Source: JAGOEF01 sp964511665 (lineage in GTDB: Bacteria > Bacteroidota > Bacteroidia > Bacteroidales > ML635J-15). From it: a stretch of DNA of 64,000 nucleotides. The DNA is taken from contig CAZEHA010000001.1 of NCBI GenBank assembly GCA_964511665.1, forward strand, positions 112,761 to 176,760. The letters are read 5' to 3'. Below are positions 45,875 through 53,203 of this stretch, one piece after another. The position numbers and the translations under genes were made by a program. Under the pieces are notes generated by a model. It was not told where the DNA came from, made no database searches, and was given only the letters and a program-made list of their open reading frames with translations. Within the stretch, counting starts at the first letter, position 1, and every line of letters starts with the position of its first letter.

Positions 45875-46639
45875 TTAATCGATTAGAGATCTAATAATTT
45901 CATTTTTAACAACCTTGTTATTTTCAACAGTTAAACGCTTTTTTAACTCGGGTTTAAACAAATTGGATAAATCCTTTGACGAAGCAATAGCCTGGACAAC
46001 TCTAAACCTAACTCTTGAAAGTTTATCGCCTAACCCATTTTGAATTGCATCAGTGATTTTTTCATCTTGGGCAAGATTTGGGAAATTAATTAACTTTGAT
46101 TTAATACCGATGAATGCACCAACACGTTCGCCAGCCAATGGAGATGATGCAAAAGGGATTATATCATCAATATCAAGGTTTTGTACAAGAGTAAATATTT
46201 CGGAAGCAGCTTGATTTCGGACATTGAGTGGTTTTGTGAAAAAATATGAAGAATATATTCTAAACTCATCGATGTAACTTTGCTTTATTTTACTATTAAT
46301 TGCACTCCTTGTTTCTGAATCAGTGCTTTCGTCAACCAACTTAATCATGTCGTCTCGGAGCTTATCTTTAAATGAAAGTAAAGGAGTGCTTATTTCACCG
46401 CTTTGTAAAATTTTATCGAAAAGTGCAATTATTTTTTCCCGGAAAAAAATAATAAGGATAAAAATTATTGATGGCCAAAGCAGGACTTTGATGTATTCAA
46501 GTATTAACTCACCATCGGTAGTGCCATTTGGGGCGATAATATCGGTGGTAATTTGCGTTGTTTTGTTTACAACCGTGTCGTTGATTGACTGGATTGTAAC
46601 GTCAATTGTTTTTTTGATTGTGTCGAATTCTGTTTTCAT
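45875..46639 (-). CDS. Membrane-anchored helical (HEAT-like) protein, second gene of the DUF4062 cluster
   Basis: The 254-residue product has a polar N-terminus of about 50 residues, one clear membrane segment (VLLWPSIIFILIIFFREKIIALF, about residues 53-75) and a cytosolic helical part. The last ~110 residues (VRNQAASEIFTLVQNLDIDD, ERVGAFIGIKSKLI, VRFRVVQAIASSKDL) show the repeated helix pairs of HEAT repeats, which bind proteins. No enzyme motif is visible. It is 97 nt downstream of the DUF4062 gene, with a family-II hairpin in the gap, and 25 nt upstream of the winged-helix-like gene. A membrane-anchored scaffold for the DUF4062 protein is a possibility, not shown. Confidence 0.65.
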   Translation of the reverse strand: MKTEFDTIKKTIDVTIQSINDTVVNKTTQITTDIIAPNGTTDGELILEYIKVLLWPSIIFILIIFFREKIIALFDKILQSGEISTPLLSFKDKLRDDMIKLVDESTDSETRSAINSKIKQSYIDEFRIYSSYFFTKPLNVRNQAASEIFTLVQNLDIDDIIPFASSPLAGERVGAFIGIKSKLINFPNLAQDEKITDAIQNGLGDKLSRVRFRVVQAIASSKDLSNLFKPELKKRLTVENNKVVKNEIIRSLID

Positions 46640-46678
46640 GTTTTCATGTATGTTTTATATTTTGCCAGTCTCCGGCAG

Positions 46679-46707
46679 CTTTTCCAAAGTGGGGAACTTT
46701 GGAAAAG
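46679..46707. repeat. Hairpin repeat family II, copy 2
   Basis: Same 29 bp as at 43969-43997: 12-bp stem CTTTTCCAAAGT/ACTTTGGAAAAG and loop GGGGA, again followed by CGGG. It sits in the 97-nt gap between the DUF4062 gene and the membrane HEAT-like gene and might attenuate their co-transcription. Confidence 0.85.
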
Positions 46708-46736
46708 CGGGCGAGAGGGGGGGCATTTATTCTTAT

Positions 46737-47714
46737 TTAGAATGGTAAATCAGCATCATCATCTGGTTTTTCCTTTATATCAATTGTGACAAAATCGTCA
46801 GACCAGTCTGACTTTTTAACAAAAATCAGTTTAGAGTCTTTGTCAAACAATTGTTTATTAACCCCTAAAACATAATTTTTTCGACCTATTATGTTATTCC
46901 AAATATAGTATGGTTCGGAGTCGTCAAAGGGTAAATCTTCTGAGGAGATGTCAAATTTGTAACTGCGTGCTTTCAATAACTCATTCAAATCACTAAAACC
47001 TTCTATGTAGAAATTATATGGAATACTTAATTCTGTTTTAATCCTTTCAACAAGTGGATGATTTACAGTTAATATTCTATTTATTTCTTCTGCTTGGTCT
47101 TTGTTTTCAGCACTTAAAAAGTTGACAAGTTTATTTAATGTTTGTGCAGTTTTCTCCAACCCTTTAATTAAGCTAACTTCTTTAATCCGGGTTTGTTCTT
47201 CTAAAAAGCGTTGGAAAAGACCAGCAAATTGTTCTTTTAGATACTTTGTAATATCAGATGCAGTTTCAAAATCTTGAATTATATTGTTTGTACTCAGTGC
47301 TTTAATTTCTTCGATAAATTCATAGATTCTTTTATCGTCTACATATCTATAAACTAAATCATTCCCTTTGTTAAGCAAATAAGTTTCATATTCAGATAAG
47401 ACATTTTTTTCAATAAAAATGTATACCTGTTTTCCCTCATTTAAAGCGGTTTTAAGTTCTAGTTGTGAAATTGAACTATTATTACGCTTTGATTCAGTTC
47501 CGAATCTGCCACCTATGATAGAAACTAAAATATCAACTGTTTTTATTTCTTTGTAACAGTATTCTTCTAAAGCATCATCTTTACCATAGGGAATATCACC
47601 TTCCTCATTTCGAACAGGTTCATAACCCAGTTGTTCTATAAAAAGGACAATATTAGCTCTTACTTGCCTTAGGTCGTAAAATGTCGAACTAATGAAAATC
47701 CTTGGTTTAGCCAT
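46737..47714 (-). CDS. DUF4062 (TIR-like) domain protein
   Basis: The 325-residue product starts with a DUF4062 domain: KPRIFISSTFYDLRQVRANI, the conserved DDALEEYCYKEIKTVDILVSIIGGRFGTES and SISQLELKTALNEGKQVYIFI (residues 1 to about 110). This domain is a TIR-like flavodoxin fold found in STAND/NLR-like proteins and in bacterial accessory genes; the glutamate in SQLELKTAL sits where TIR NAD-cleaving enzymes have their catalytic Glu, but activity is not shown. The rest is helical (ending with a short IDIKEKPDDDADLPF tail) without a NACHT or AAA motif. It heads the cluster with a strong promoter (47800-47830). The role proposed here, defence, is inference from domain and neighbourhood. Confidence 0.82.
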   Translation of the reverse strand: MAKPRIFISSTFYDLRQVRANIVLFIEQLGYEPVRNEEGDIPYGKDDALEEYCYKEIKTVDILVSIIGGRFGTESKRNNSSISQLELKTALNEGKQVYIFIEKNVLSEYETYLLNKGNDLVYRYVDDKRIYEFIEEIKALSTNNIIQDFETASDITKYLKEQFAGLFQRFLEEQTRIKEVSLIKGLEKTAQTLNKLVNFLSAENKDQAEEINRILTVNHPLVERIKTELSIPYNFYIEGFSDLNELLKARSYKFDISSEDLPFDDSEPYYIWNNIIGRKNYVLGVNKQLFDKDSKLIFVKKSDWSDDFVTIDIKEKPDDDADLPF

Positions 47715-47799
47715 ATTGTTTGTTTTTTGCTGTTAGGTTCATTTTATATGCTTACCGCTAAAAAGCCTGTATGAATTGGCATTGAGATTAATTTTTGTT

Positions 47800-47830
47800 C
47801 AAATGTAGGGAAATGGGGATGAAAAGCAAA
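47800..47830 (-). promoter_or_regulatory. Promoter of the DUF4062 gene, cassette shared with the MmeI-like gene
   Basis: TTTG (47827-47830), 19 nt, TACATTTG (47800-47807) on the minus strand. About 31 of 36 bases around it match the promoter of the restriction gene. The start codon is about 86 nt downstream, longer than the 34-nt leader of the restriction gene. Confidence 0.75.
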
Positions 47831-47849
47831 ATTTTGGGAGGAATTTTTT

Positions 47850-48024
47850 GATTGAAGATTTAAGATTTAAGATTTTAGATTGAAGATTGGAGATTTTAGA
47901 TTGAAGATTTATGATTGAAGATTTATGATTTGGGATTGGAGATTGAAGATTTTAGATTGAAGATTTAAGATTTAAGATTTAAGATTGGAGATTGGAGATT
48001 GGAGATTTGGGATTGGAGATTTGA
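47850..48024. repeat. Heptanucleotide array: 25 units of GATTNNN in exact phase
   Basis: Every seventh base from 47850 begins GATT, for 25 consecutive units, with variants such as GATTGAA, GATTTAA, GATTGGA and GATTTGG. The period never slips. A second array of ten units runs from 48113 to 48182, with one imperfect unit (AATTGAT). It lies upstream of the DUF4062 promoter. Confidence 0.93.
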
Positions 48025-48379
48025 TAGCTGCGAATGATTCGACAAGCTCATCACAGGTGATTCGACAAGCTCATCACAGGTGATTCGATAAGCTCATCAG
48101 GACTGCGTGAATGATTTGGGATTTCAAATTGATGATTTCAGATTTCAGATTTAAGATTGAAGATTTGGGATTGGAGATTTGATAGCCGCGAATGCGCGAA
48201 TGAAAGACGGCTTTGGCGGTCACCCTTCGATACTTCGGGAGCCTCAGCATAAATTAGCGCTTCACTTTGTTTCGCTACTCAGGGTGACATCTCGAAACAG
48301 TAAAACCACCTCGCCCAACTCACCCCCCTCCTGCCTCCTGCAATCTGTATTCTATTCACCAACCAATACTAAAACTTAT
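48025..48379. repeat. Mixed dispersed repeats between the island and the MBL hydrolase gene
   Basis: No gene is seen. At 48031-48100 CGAATGATTCGACAAGCTCATCACAGGTGA is followed by further TTCGACAAGCTCATCA units. At 48113-48182 are heptamers. At 48183-48200 CCGCGAATGCGCGAATGA recurs (also near 45091). At 48306-48345 CTCGCCCAACTCACCCC with CCTCCTGCCTCCTGC is the reverse complement of a stretch near 34863-34905. Confidence 0.8.
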
Positions 48380-48408
48380 TACCTTTGCAGCAGATAAATA
48401 AAGCGAAC

Positions 48409-49245
48409 GTGAAATTAGTAAGCATCGAAACAACCCGGTTCCGCGTCGATGGAGGCGCAATGTACGGCGTGGTTCCTAAAACCATGTGGAGCCGCCATAG
48501 CACCCCCGACCAAAACAATATGGTTGAGCTCGCATGCCGTTCGCTGCTTATCGATACCGGAAGCCATGTGATACTTATCGACACCGGTCTGGGCAACAAG
48601 TCGAACTTCGACGACATGAAACACTACGCCCCCGATACCCGATACTCGCTCGAAGCATCGCTGCAGCAGGCAGGCTACACAAGCGCTTCGGTTACACACG
48701 TAATAAACACACACCTGCACTTCGACCATTGCGGCGGCAATACCATTAAAGCCCCAAACGGCACGCTGTTGCCCGCATTCGAAAACGCCAACTACTACCT
48801 AAGCAAAGCACAATACCAAAGCGCCACCCACCCCAACCGTCGCGAAAAAGCATCGTTCCTCGTCGAGAACTTTTTGCCTATTGCGCAAGCCGGCCGCCTC
48901 ACTCTTCTCGAAAACCAGGGAGAGTTTCTCCCCGGCATTTCGCTGCGATTCTTCCACGGGCACACCGCAGGCCTCACAGCAGTGTTTATCACTGTTAATG
49001 AAAAAACATTGGTATTCGCCGGCGACATGTTGCCCGCAGCCGCCTTTGTTCCCATGTCGTGGATTTCGGCCTACGATATCGAACCCCTAAAAGTAATGGC
49101 CGAAAAAAGCGCCTTTCTCGAAGAAGCCGTAGAAAACAACTACGCCTTGTTCCTGCAACACGATGCACAACACGAATGCGCCTTGCTGCATCGCACCGAA
49201 AAAGGAATCAGAGTTCAACGCACACTACAACTAAGCCAATGGTAA
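48409..49245 (+). CDS. MBL-fold metallo-hydrolase
   Basis: The product (278 residues from the GTG at 48409) has the metallo-beta-lactamase fold: the HTHLHFDHCGG motif binds two metal ions, with further metal ligands in FFHGHTAGLTAVF and VFAGDML and the final FLQHDAQHECA. It resembles quorum-quenching lactonases and glyoxalase-type hydrolases; the substrate is unknown. The frame begins at a TTG (48385), but that codon lies inside a TACCTTTG minus-7 element (48380-48387), so translation from GTG 48409 is more likely. It overlaps the following lipoprotein gene by 7 nt. Confidence 0.86.
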   Translation: MKLVSIETTRFRVDGGAMYGVVPKTMWSRHSTPDQNNMVELACRSLLIDTGSHVILIDTGLGNKSNFDDMKHYAPDTRYSLEASLQQAGYTSASVTHVINTHLHFDHCGGNTIKAPNGTLLPAFENANYYLSKAQYQSATHPNRREKASFLVENFLPIAQAGRLTLLENQGEFLPGISLRFFHGHTAGLTAVFITVNEKTLVFAGDMLPAAAFVPMSWISAYDIEPLKVMAEKSAFLEEAVENNYALFLQHDAQHECALLHRTEKGIRVQRTLQLSQW

Positions 49246-49613
49246 AAAAAGCTGCCATAGCAATTGTAAGCCTTGCACTTATGCTGGGCATGGCCTCGTG
49301 CTCGGTGTTTGTAAGCAAGCCCGAGCAATACACCCAGCGCCTTATGCGCCACAGTTGGGTGGTAAACACCTATGTAGATAACTCGCTGAACGAGGTGCTC
49401 GATATGCCCAACATTGTGTACACTTTCGAAGAAAACGGCGTGCTGAAAAAAACATACGAAAACGGAGAACAGTACACCGCCGAATGGCGTTTTGTAGGCG
49501 ATGCCGAATATATCGTAATAGGCAACAACACATTCCGCTTAAACACACTCACCAATAAAGTAATGGGGCTAAGCTACGGCGACATCGACATATTTTTTGT
49601 CCCCGCACAATAA
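49239..49613 (+). CDS. Small lipoprotein, function unknown
   Basis: The 124-residue product begins MVKKAAIAIVSLALMLGMASC, a clear lipoprotein signal with the lipobox GMASC. The mature part is about 100 residues of beta-rich sequence (WVVNTYVDNSLNEVLDMPNIVYTFEENG and FRLNTLTNKVMGLSYGDIDIFFV) resembling lipocalin-like small lipoproteins of Bacteroidota. The ATG overlaps the MBL hydrolase stop by 7 nt, which suggests coupling. The longer open frame starting at 49059 is not used, as it would read through the other gene's coding region without a signal peptide. Confidence 0.78.
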   Translation: MVKKAAIAIVSLALMLGMASCSVFVSKPEQYTQRLMRHSWVVNTYVDNSLNEVLDMPNIVYTFEENGVLKKTYENGEQYTAEWRFVGDAEYIVIGNNTFRLNTLTNKVMGLSYGDIDIFFVPAQ

Positions 49614-49631
49614 GCCATAAGGCAATAATTA

Positions 49632-50423
49632 ATGAAAACAAAACAGAGCTTCATGAAAAAACAATTCGCAAACCGCAAACAAAGCGCAAAACCCGAGAGC
49701 ACCGAACCCGAAACCATAAGACTGAACCGTTACGTATCGAACTCGGGCATTTGTTCGCGCCGCGATGCCGACGAATACATAAAGCAGGGGCATGTTAGTG
49801 TAAACGGAACAGTGGTTACCGACATGGGTGTAAAAGTTGCAAGAACCGATGTGGTTTGCTTCAAGGGAAAAGAAATTATGCCCGAGAAAAAAGTATATGT
49901 GCTGCTGAACAAACCCAAAAACTTTGTTACCACCCTCGACGATCCGCAGGGGCGCGATATTGTTACCGACCTCATAAAAGATGCCTGCAGCGAGCGCGTT
50001 TACCCCGTTGGCCGCCTCGACCGCGACACCACCGGTCTGCTGCTGCTTACCAACGATGGCGATTTGGCCAAAAAGCTGATGCATCCGTCGTATAACAAAA
50101 AGAAAATATATCAGGTTACCCTCGATAAAGTATTACACGCAAACGATCTCGACATTATAAGGCTGGGTATGGAACTTGAAGATGGCTTTATTAAAGTGGA
50201 CAACATTGAATACGTTTCCGACGACAAACGCGAACTCGGCGTTGAACTTCATTCGGGGCGCAACCGCATTGTAAGGCGCATTTTCGAACATCTCGGCTAC
50301 CGTGTGCGCAAACTCGACAGGGTATATTATGCCGGGCTCACCAAAAAGAACCTTCCCCGCGGCAAATGGCGATTCCTGAACGACAAAGAAATCTCAATGC
50401 TTAAAATGGGAAAATACCAATAG
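49632..50423 (+). CDS. RNA pseudouridine synthase (RsuA/RluB family)
   Basis: The 263-residue product has a basic N-terminal extension, an S4 RNA-binding domain (RLNRYVSNSGICSRRDADEYI, about residues 32-80), and the RsuA-type catalytic domain with GRLDRDTTGLLLLTNDG, where the Asp is catalytic. It isomerises a uridine in rRNA; the exact site (16S or 23S) cannot be told, RluB-like 23S activity being most probable. It is 18 nt downstream of the small lipoprotein gene and 2 nt before the DUF5686 gene, so it belongs to a compact plus-strand run. The ATG at 49632 or at 49653 (MKKQFANRK) could serve as start. Confidence 0.9.
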   Translation: MKTKQSFMKKQFANRKQSAKPESTEPETIRLNRYVSNSGICSRRDADEYIKQGHVSVNGTVVTDMGVKVARTDVVCFKGKEIMPEKKVYVLLNKPKNFVTTLDDPQGRDIVTDLIKDACSERVYPVGRLDRDTTGLLLLTNDGDLAKKLMHPSYNKKKIYQVTLDKVLHANDLDIIRLGMELEDGFIKVDNIEYVSDDKRELGVELHSGRNRIVRRIFEHLGYRVRKLDRVYYAGLTKKNLPRGKWRFLNDKEISMLKMGKYQ

Positions 50424-50425
50424 GC

Positions 50426-52936
50426 ATGAGGCATATTGTTGCACTGGGCTTACTGCTGCTGCCTCATATAGTTAGCGCACAATATACACTCAGGGGGCAG
50501 ATTACCGACGAAAACAGCGGCGAAGCACTGGCTTTTGTAAACATCGTATATAACCGGCTACAGCAAGGAACCACTACCGACCTCGACGGCTTTTTCAGTA
50601 TCAACAGTCGCGAACCCATACAGTTTCTCGTGCTTAGCTACATCGGCTATCAAAAAGACACCATTCAGGCAAGCCGGTTTGCACAAAAAGATTATGTTCA
50701 GCTTAGCATGAAACCCCTCGCCCTCACCCTTGCCGAAGCCACAGTGCTTCCGGGCGAAAACCCCGCCCATCGCATCATAGGGCTTGCCATCGAAAACCGA
50801 AACCGCAATAACCCCGAAAAATCGTCGGCCTTCAGCTACACCAGCTACAACAAACTTTATTTCACCGTCGATTTTTCGACCCTGCCCATAGTCGATACCA
50901 TAAGCACCACAACCGACAGTTTGGTGATAAAGCCCGAAGTGGCTGATACACTAGCCGACTCAACCATTAACCGCCTGCAACGCGCCAAACAAATATCCGA
51001 CAGCCTCTACTTTTTTATAATGGAATCGGTAAGCGATCGCAAGTTTTCGCCTCCCGACAAAAACAACGAAGTGGTTGTAGCCAACCGAATGAGCGGATTG
51101 AAAAACCCCATGTTTTTTATGCTCGCAACACAAATGCAGTCGTTTTCGTTCTACACCGACCTCATTACCGTGTACGACAAAAAATACCTGAGCCCCATTA
51201 GCCGCGGCAGCCCCGACAAGTATTTGTTTATAATTGAAGACACCCTGTTCAACGAAGCTTTCGACACCGTGTTTGTTATCTCGTTTCGTCCGCGAAAGGG
51301 CAAAAACTTCGAAGGTCTCAAGGGCACTCTTCACATTAACTCGCGCTTTTACGCCATACAAAATGTGCAGGCCGAACCCTATCAGCAAGGCAGCATGATG
51401 CAGGTAAGCATTCAGCAGAAATACGAGTTGGTGGGCAACAGGCAATGGTTTCCGGTGCAGCTCAACACCAATTTTGTGTTTCCGTCGGCGGCCGTAGCCA
51501 TCGACAACTACTCGATGCCCCTGCTCGGTATTGGCAAAAGCTATATTTCGAACATAGAAATAGACCCGGTGTTTGCCCCCAAAACCTTCGACCACATAGC
51601 CATTGCCACCAGCAGCGATGCACACAAAAAAGATGAGGCATTCTGGATGCAATACCGCCCCGACAGCCTCAGCTTTCGCGAACGCAACACCTATAAGCTG
51701 CTCGACAGTGTAGGCCGCGAAATAAAACTCGACGAGAAAATTGCCTTTATCGAAATATTGGCCACCGGGCACATTCCCATAAAATTCATCAGCATCGACC
51801 TGAACCGCCTGATGTGGTATAACCATTACGAGGGCTATCGTTTAGGCCTGGGGCTAAAAACCAACGAACGCATGCTGAAATGGGCATCGATAGGGGGCTA
51901 TGCTGCTTACGGCTTTCGCGATAAATCTTTTAAATACGGGGGGCAACTCGAATTGTACTTACACAAAGCTTCGGAGCTGGTTGCCGGAGTGTATTATTCG
52001 CACGATGTCGAAATTGCCGACTACTACCGCTTTGCATGGAGCAACAGCCTGATTAGCTCGGAGGCATACCGCGACCTGCTGGTTACCGAATTCGACCCTG
52101 CCGACAGCTATACCGCCGCCATCGAAATGCGCATGTTTCGCTATCTGAAAACACGCTTTTACCTTTCGCATACCGATAAAACAATGGTAAACGACCAACG
52201 CTATTTCTGGGGTGGTTTTCCACAGCTGACGTATGGGGTCCCCATTATCGATTTTGTGCCCGAAATACTTAGCTATACCGAAGCCGGAGTATCGGCAAAA
52301 CTGGCCATAAAAGAAACATTTTTGCAAACCCCCAAAGGGAATAAGCTGAGTATGGGAACAAACTATCCAGTGTTGTGGTTCAACTGCGCGCTTGGCGTTC
52401 CAACCCAATACAGCAATAGCGGATCGTATCTGAAATTTCAGGCACGCATTTTCAAAAAGTTTAGCACCACCCACCTGGGCGAAACATTTGTTACTTTCGC
52501 CGGAGGCTGGGCCAGTTACCACACACCCTATTCGTTGCTGTATAAAGGTCCCGGCACCGCAGGCTGGCTCGATGTAGCCAATACCTTCAACACTATGGGG
52601 GTTAACGAGTTTGTTTCGAATAGCTTTACACACCTGTTTCTGAAGCACGATTTTGGCAGTTTGTTGTTTCGCACCAAAAAGTGGAAGCCCGAAATAGCAC
52701 TGCTTACCAATATCGGGTGGAGCGACTACAGCATAACAAGCCGCTTTGCCCACGAAAATATATTAAGCGGATATAACAAGATGTATTACGAATCGGGGCT
52801 GCAAATAAACTACATTCTGCGAAATATGTTTATAGGCTATGGCGTAGGCGTGTACTACCGCTATGGCCCCTATCACCTGCCCGAAACCATCGACAATTTT
52901 GCCTTTAAATTCACCATGAGCTTCAGCCTCGATTAG
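50426..52936 (+). CDS. DUF5686-type outer membrane protein with an N-terminal carboxypeptidase-regulatory-like domain
   Basis: The 836-residue product has a signal peptide (MRHIVALGLLLLPHIVSAQ), a carboxypeptidase-regulatory-like beta domain (about residues 20-105, with GEALAFVNIVYNRLQQGTTTDL), then the DUF5686 region, a long stretch with beta-barrel character in its second half and a terminal phenylalanine-rich strand (NFAFKFTMSFSLD). This family is confined to Bacteroidota outer membranes; its function is unknown, with TonB-receptor-like architecture. It follows the pseudouridine synthase gene by 2 nt. The sequence is rich in Tyr and Asp, as in other barrels. Confidence 0.85.
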   Translation: MRHIVALGLLLLPHIVSAQYTLRGQITDENSGEALAFVNIVYNRLQQGTTTDLDGFFSINSREPIQFLVLSYIGYQKDTIQASRFAQKDYVQLSMKPLALTLAEATVLPGENPAHRIIGLAIENRNRNNPEKSSAFSYTSYNKLYFTVDFSTLPIVDTISTTTDSLVIKPEVADTLADSTINRLQRAKQISDSLYFFIMESVSDRKFSPPDKNNEVVVANRMSGLKNPMFFMLATQMQSFSFYTDLITVYDKKYLSPISRGSPDKYLFIIEDTLFNEAFDTVFVISFRPRKGKNFEGLKGTLHINSRFYAIQNVQAEPYQQGSMMQVSIQQKYELVGNRQWFPVQLNTNFVFPSAAVAIDNYSMPLLGIGKSYISNIEIDPVFAPKTFDHIAIATSSDAHKKDEAFWMQYRPDSLSFRERNTYKLLDSVGREIKLDEKIAFIEILATGHIPIKFISIDLNRLMWYNHYEGYRLGLGLKTNERMLKWASIGGYAAYGFRDKSFKYGGQLELYLHKASELVAGVYYSHDVEIADYYRFAWSNSLISSEAYRDLLVTEFDPADSYTAAIEMRMFRYLKTRFYLSHTDKTMVNDQRYFWGGFPQLTYGVPIIDFVPEILSYTEAGVSAKLAIKETFLQTPKGNKLSMGTNYPVLWFNCALGVPTQYSNSGSYLKFQARIFKKFSTTHLGETFVTFAGGWASYHTPYSLLYKGPGTAGWLDVANTFNTMGVNEFVSNSFTHLFLKHDFGSLLFRTKKWKPEIALLTNIGWSDYSITSRFAHENILSGYNKMYYESGLQINYILRNMFIGYGVGVYYRYGPYHLPETIDNFAFKFTMSFSLD

Positions 52937-52961
52937 GCCATGGACGATCGCCTGCTCCATT

Positions 52962-53042
52962 TGAGTCACTCGCAGAGGACTCGGGTGTAAACGTATTCCC
53001 GAATGCCTTAGAAGTAAAAAATATCAGCCCCAAATTAGCTAC
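52962..53042 (+). repeat. 85-bp-type direct repeat, copy 1 (5' of the BspA-like gene)
   Basis: Contains CACTCGCAGAGGACTCGGG, TGTAAACGTATTCCCGAATGCC and GAAGTAAAAAATATCAGCCC. Copies 2 (about 54797-54885) and 3 (about 54906-54958) lie on the other side of the surface-protein gene, in the same orientation. Confidence 0.85.
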
Positions 53043-53203
53043 GAGTTGCGTGGCGGTGGCTTGGAGGGAGCAAAGAAAAATACTGTATGCGAAAATAGAG
53101 ATTAAAAACTCAAGCTATTTAACTCTTAAAAAATAGTTGCATTATTTATCATTTTATGATGTTTTTAACTATATCTTTGCTAAAGAATCAATCCCGGACA
53201 AGA

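Noticed and set aside
47850..48182. CRISPR-like array
   Set aside because: The repeats are 7 bp with no unique spacers, and no cas gene is present. The 21-bp array also lacks spacers.
48179..48397. 72-codon frame before the MBL hydrolase gene
   Set aside because: It lies over dispersed repeats (CCGCGAATGCGCGAATGA and CTCGCCCAACTCACC) and the promoter of the next gene.
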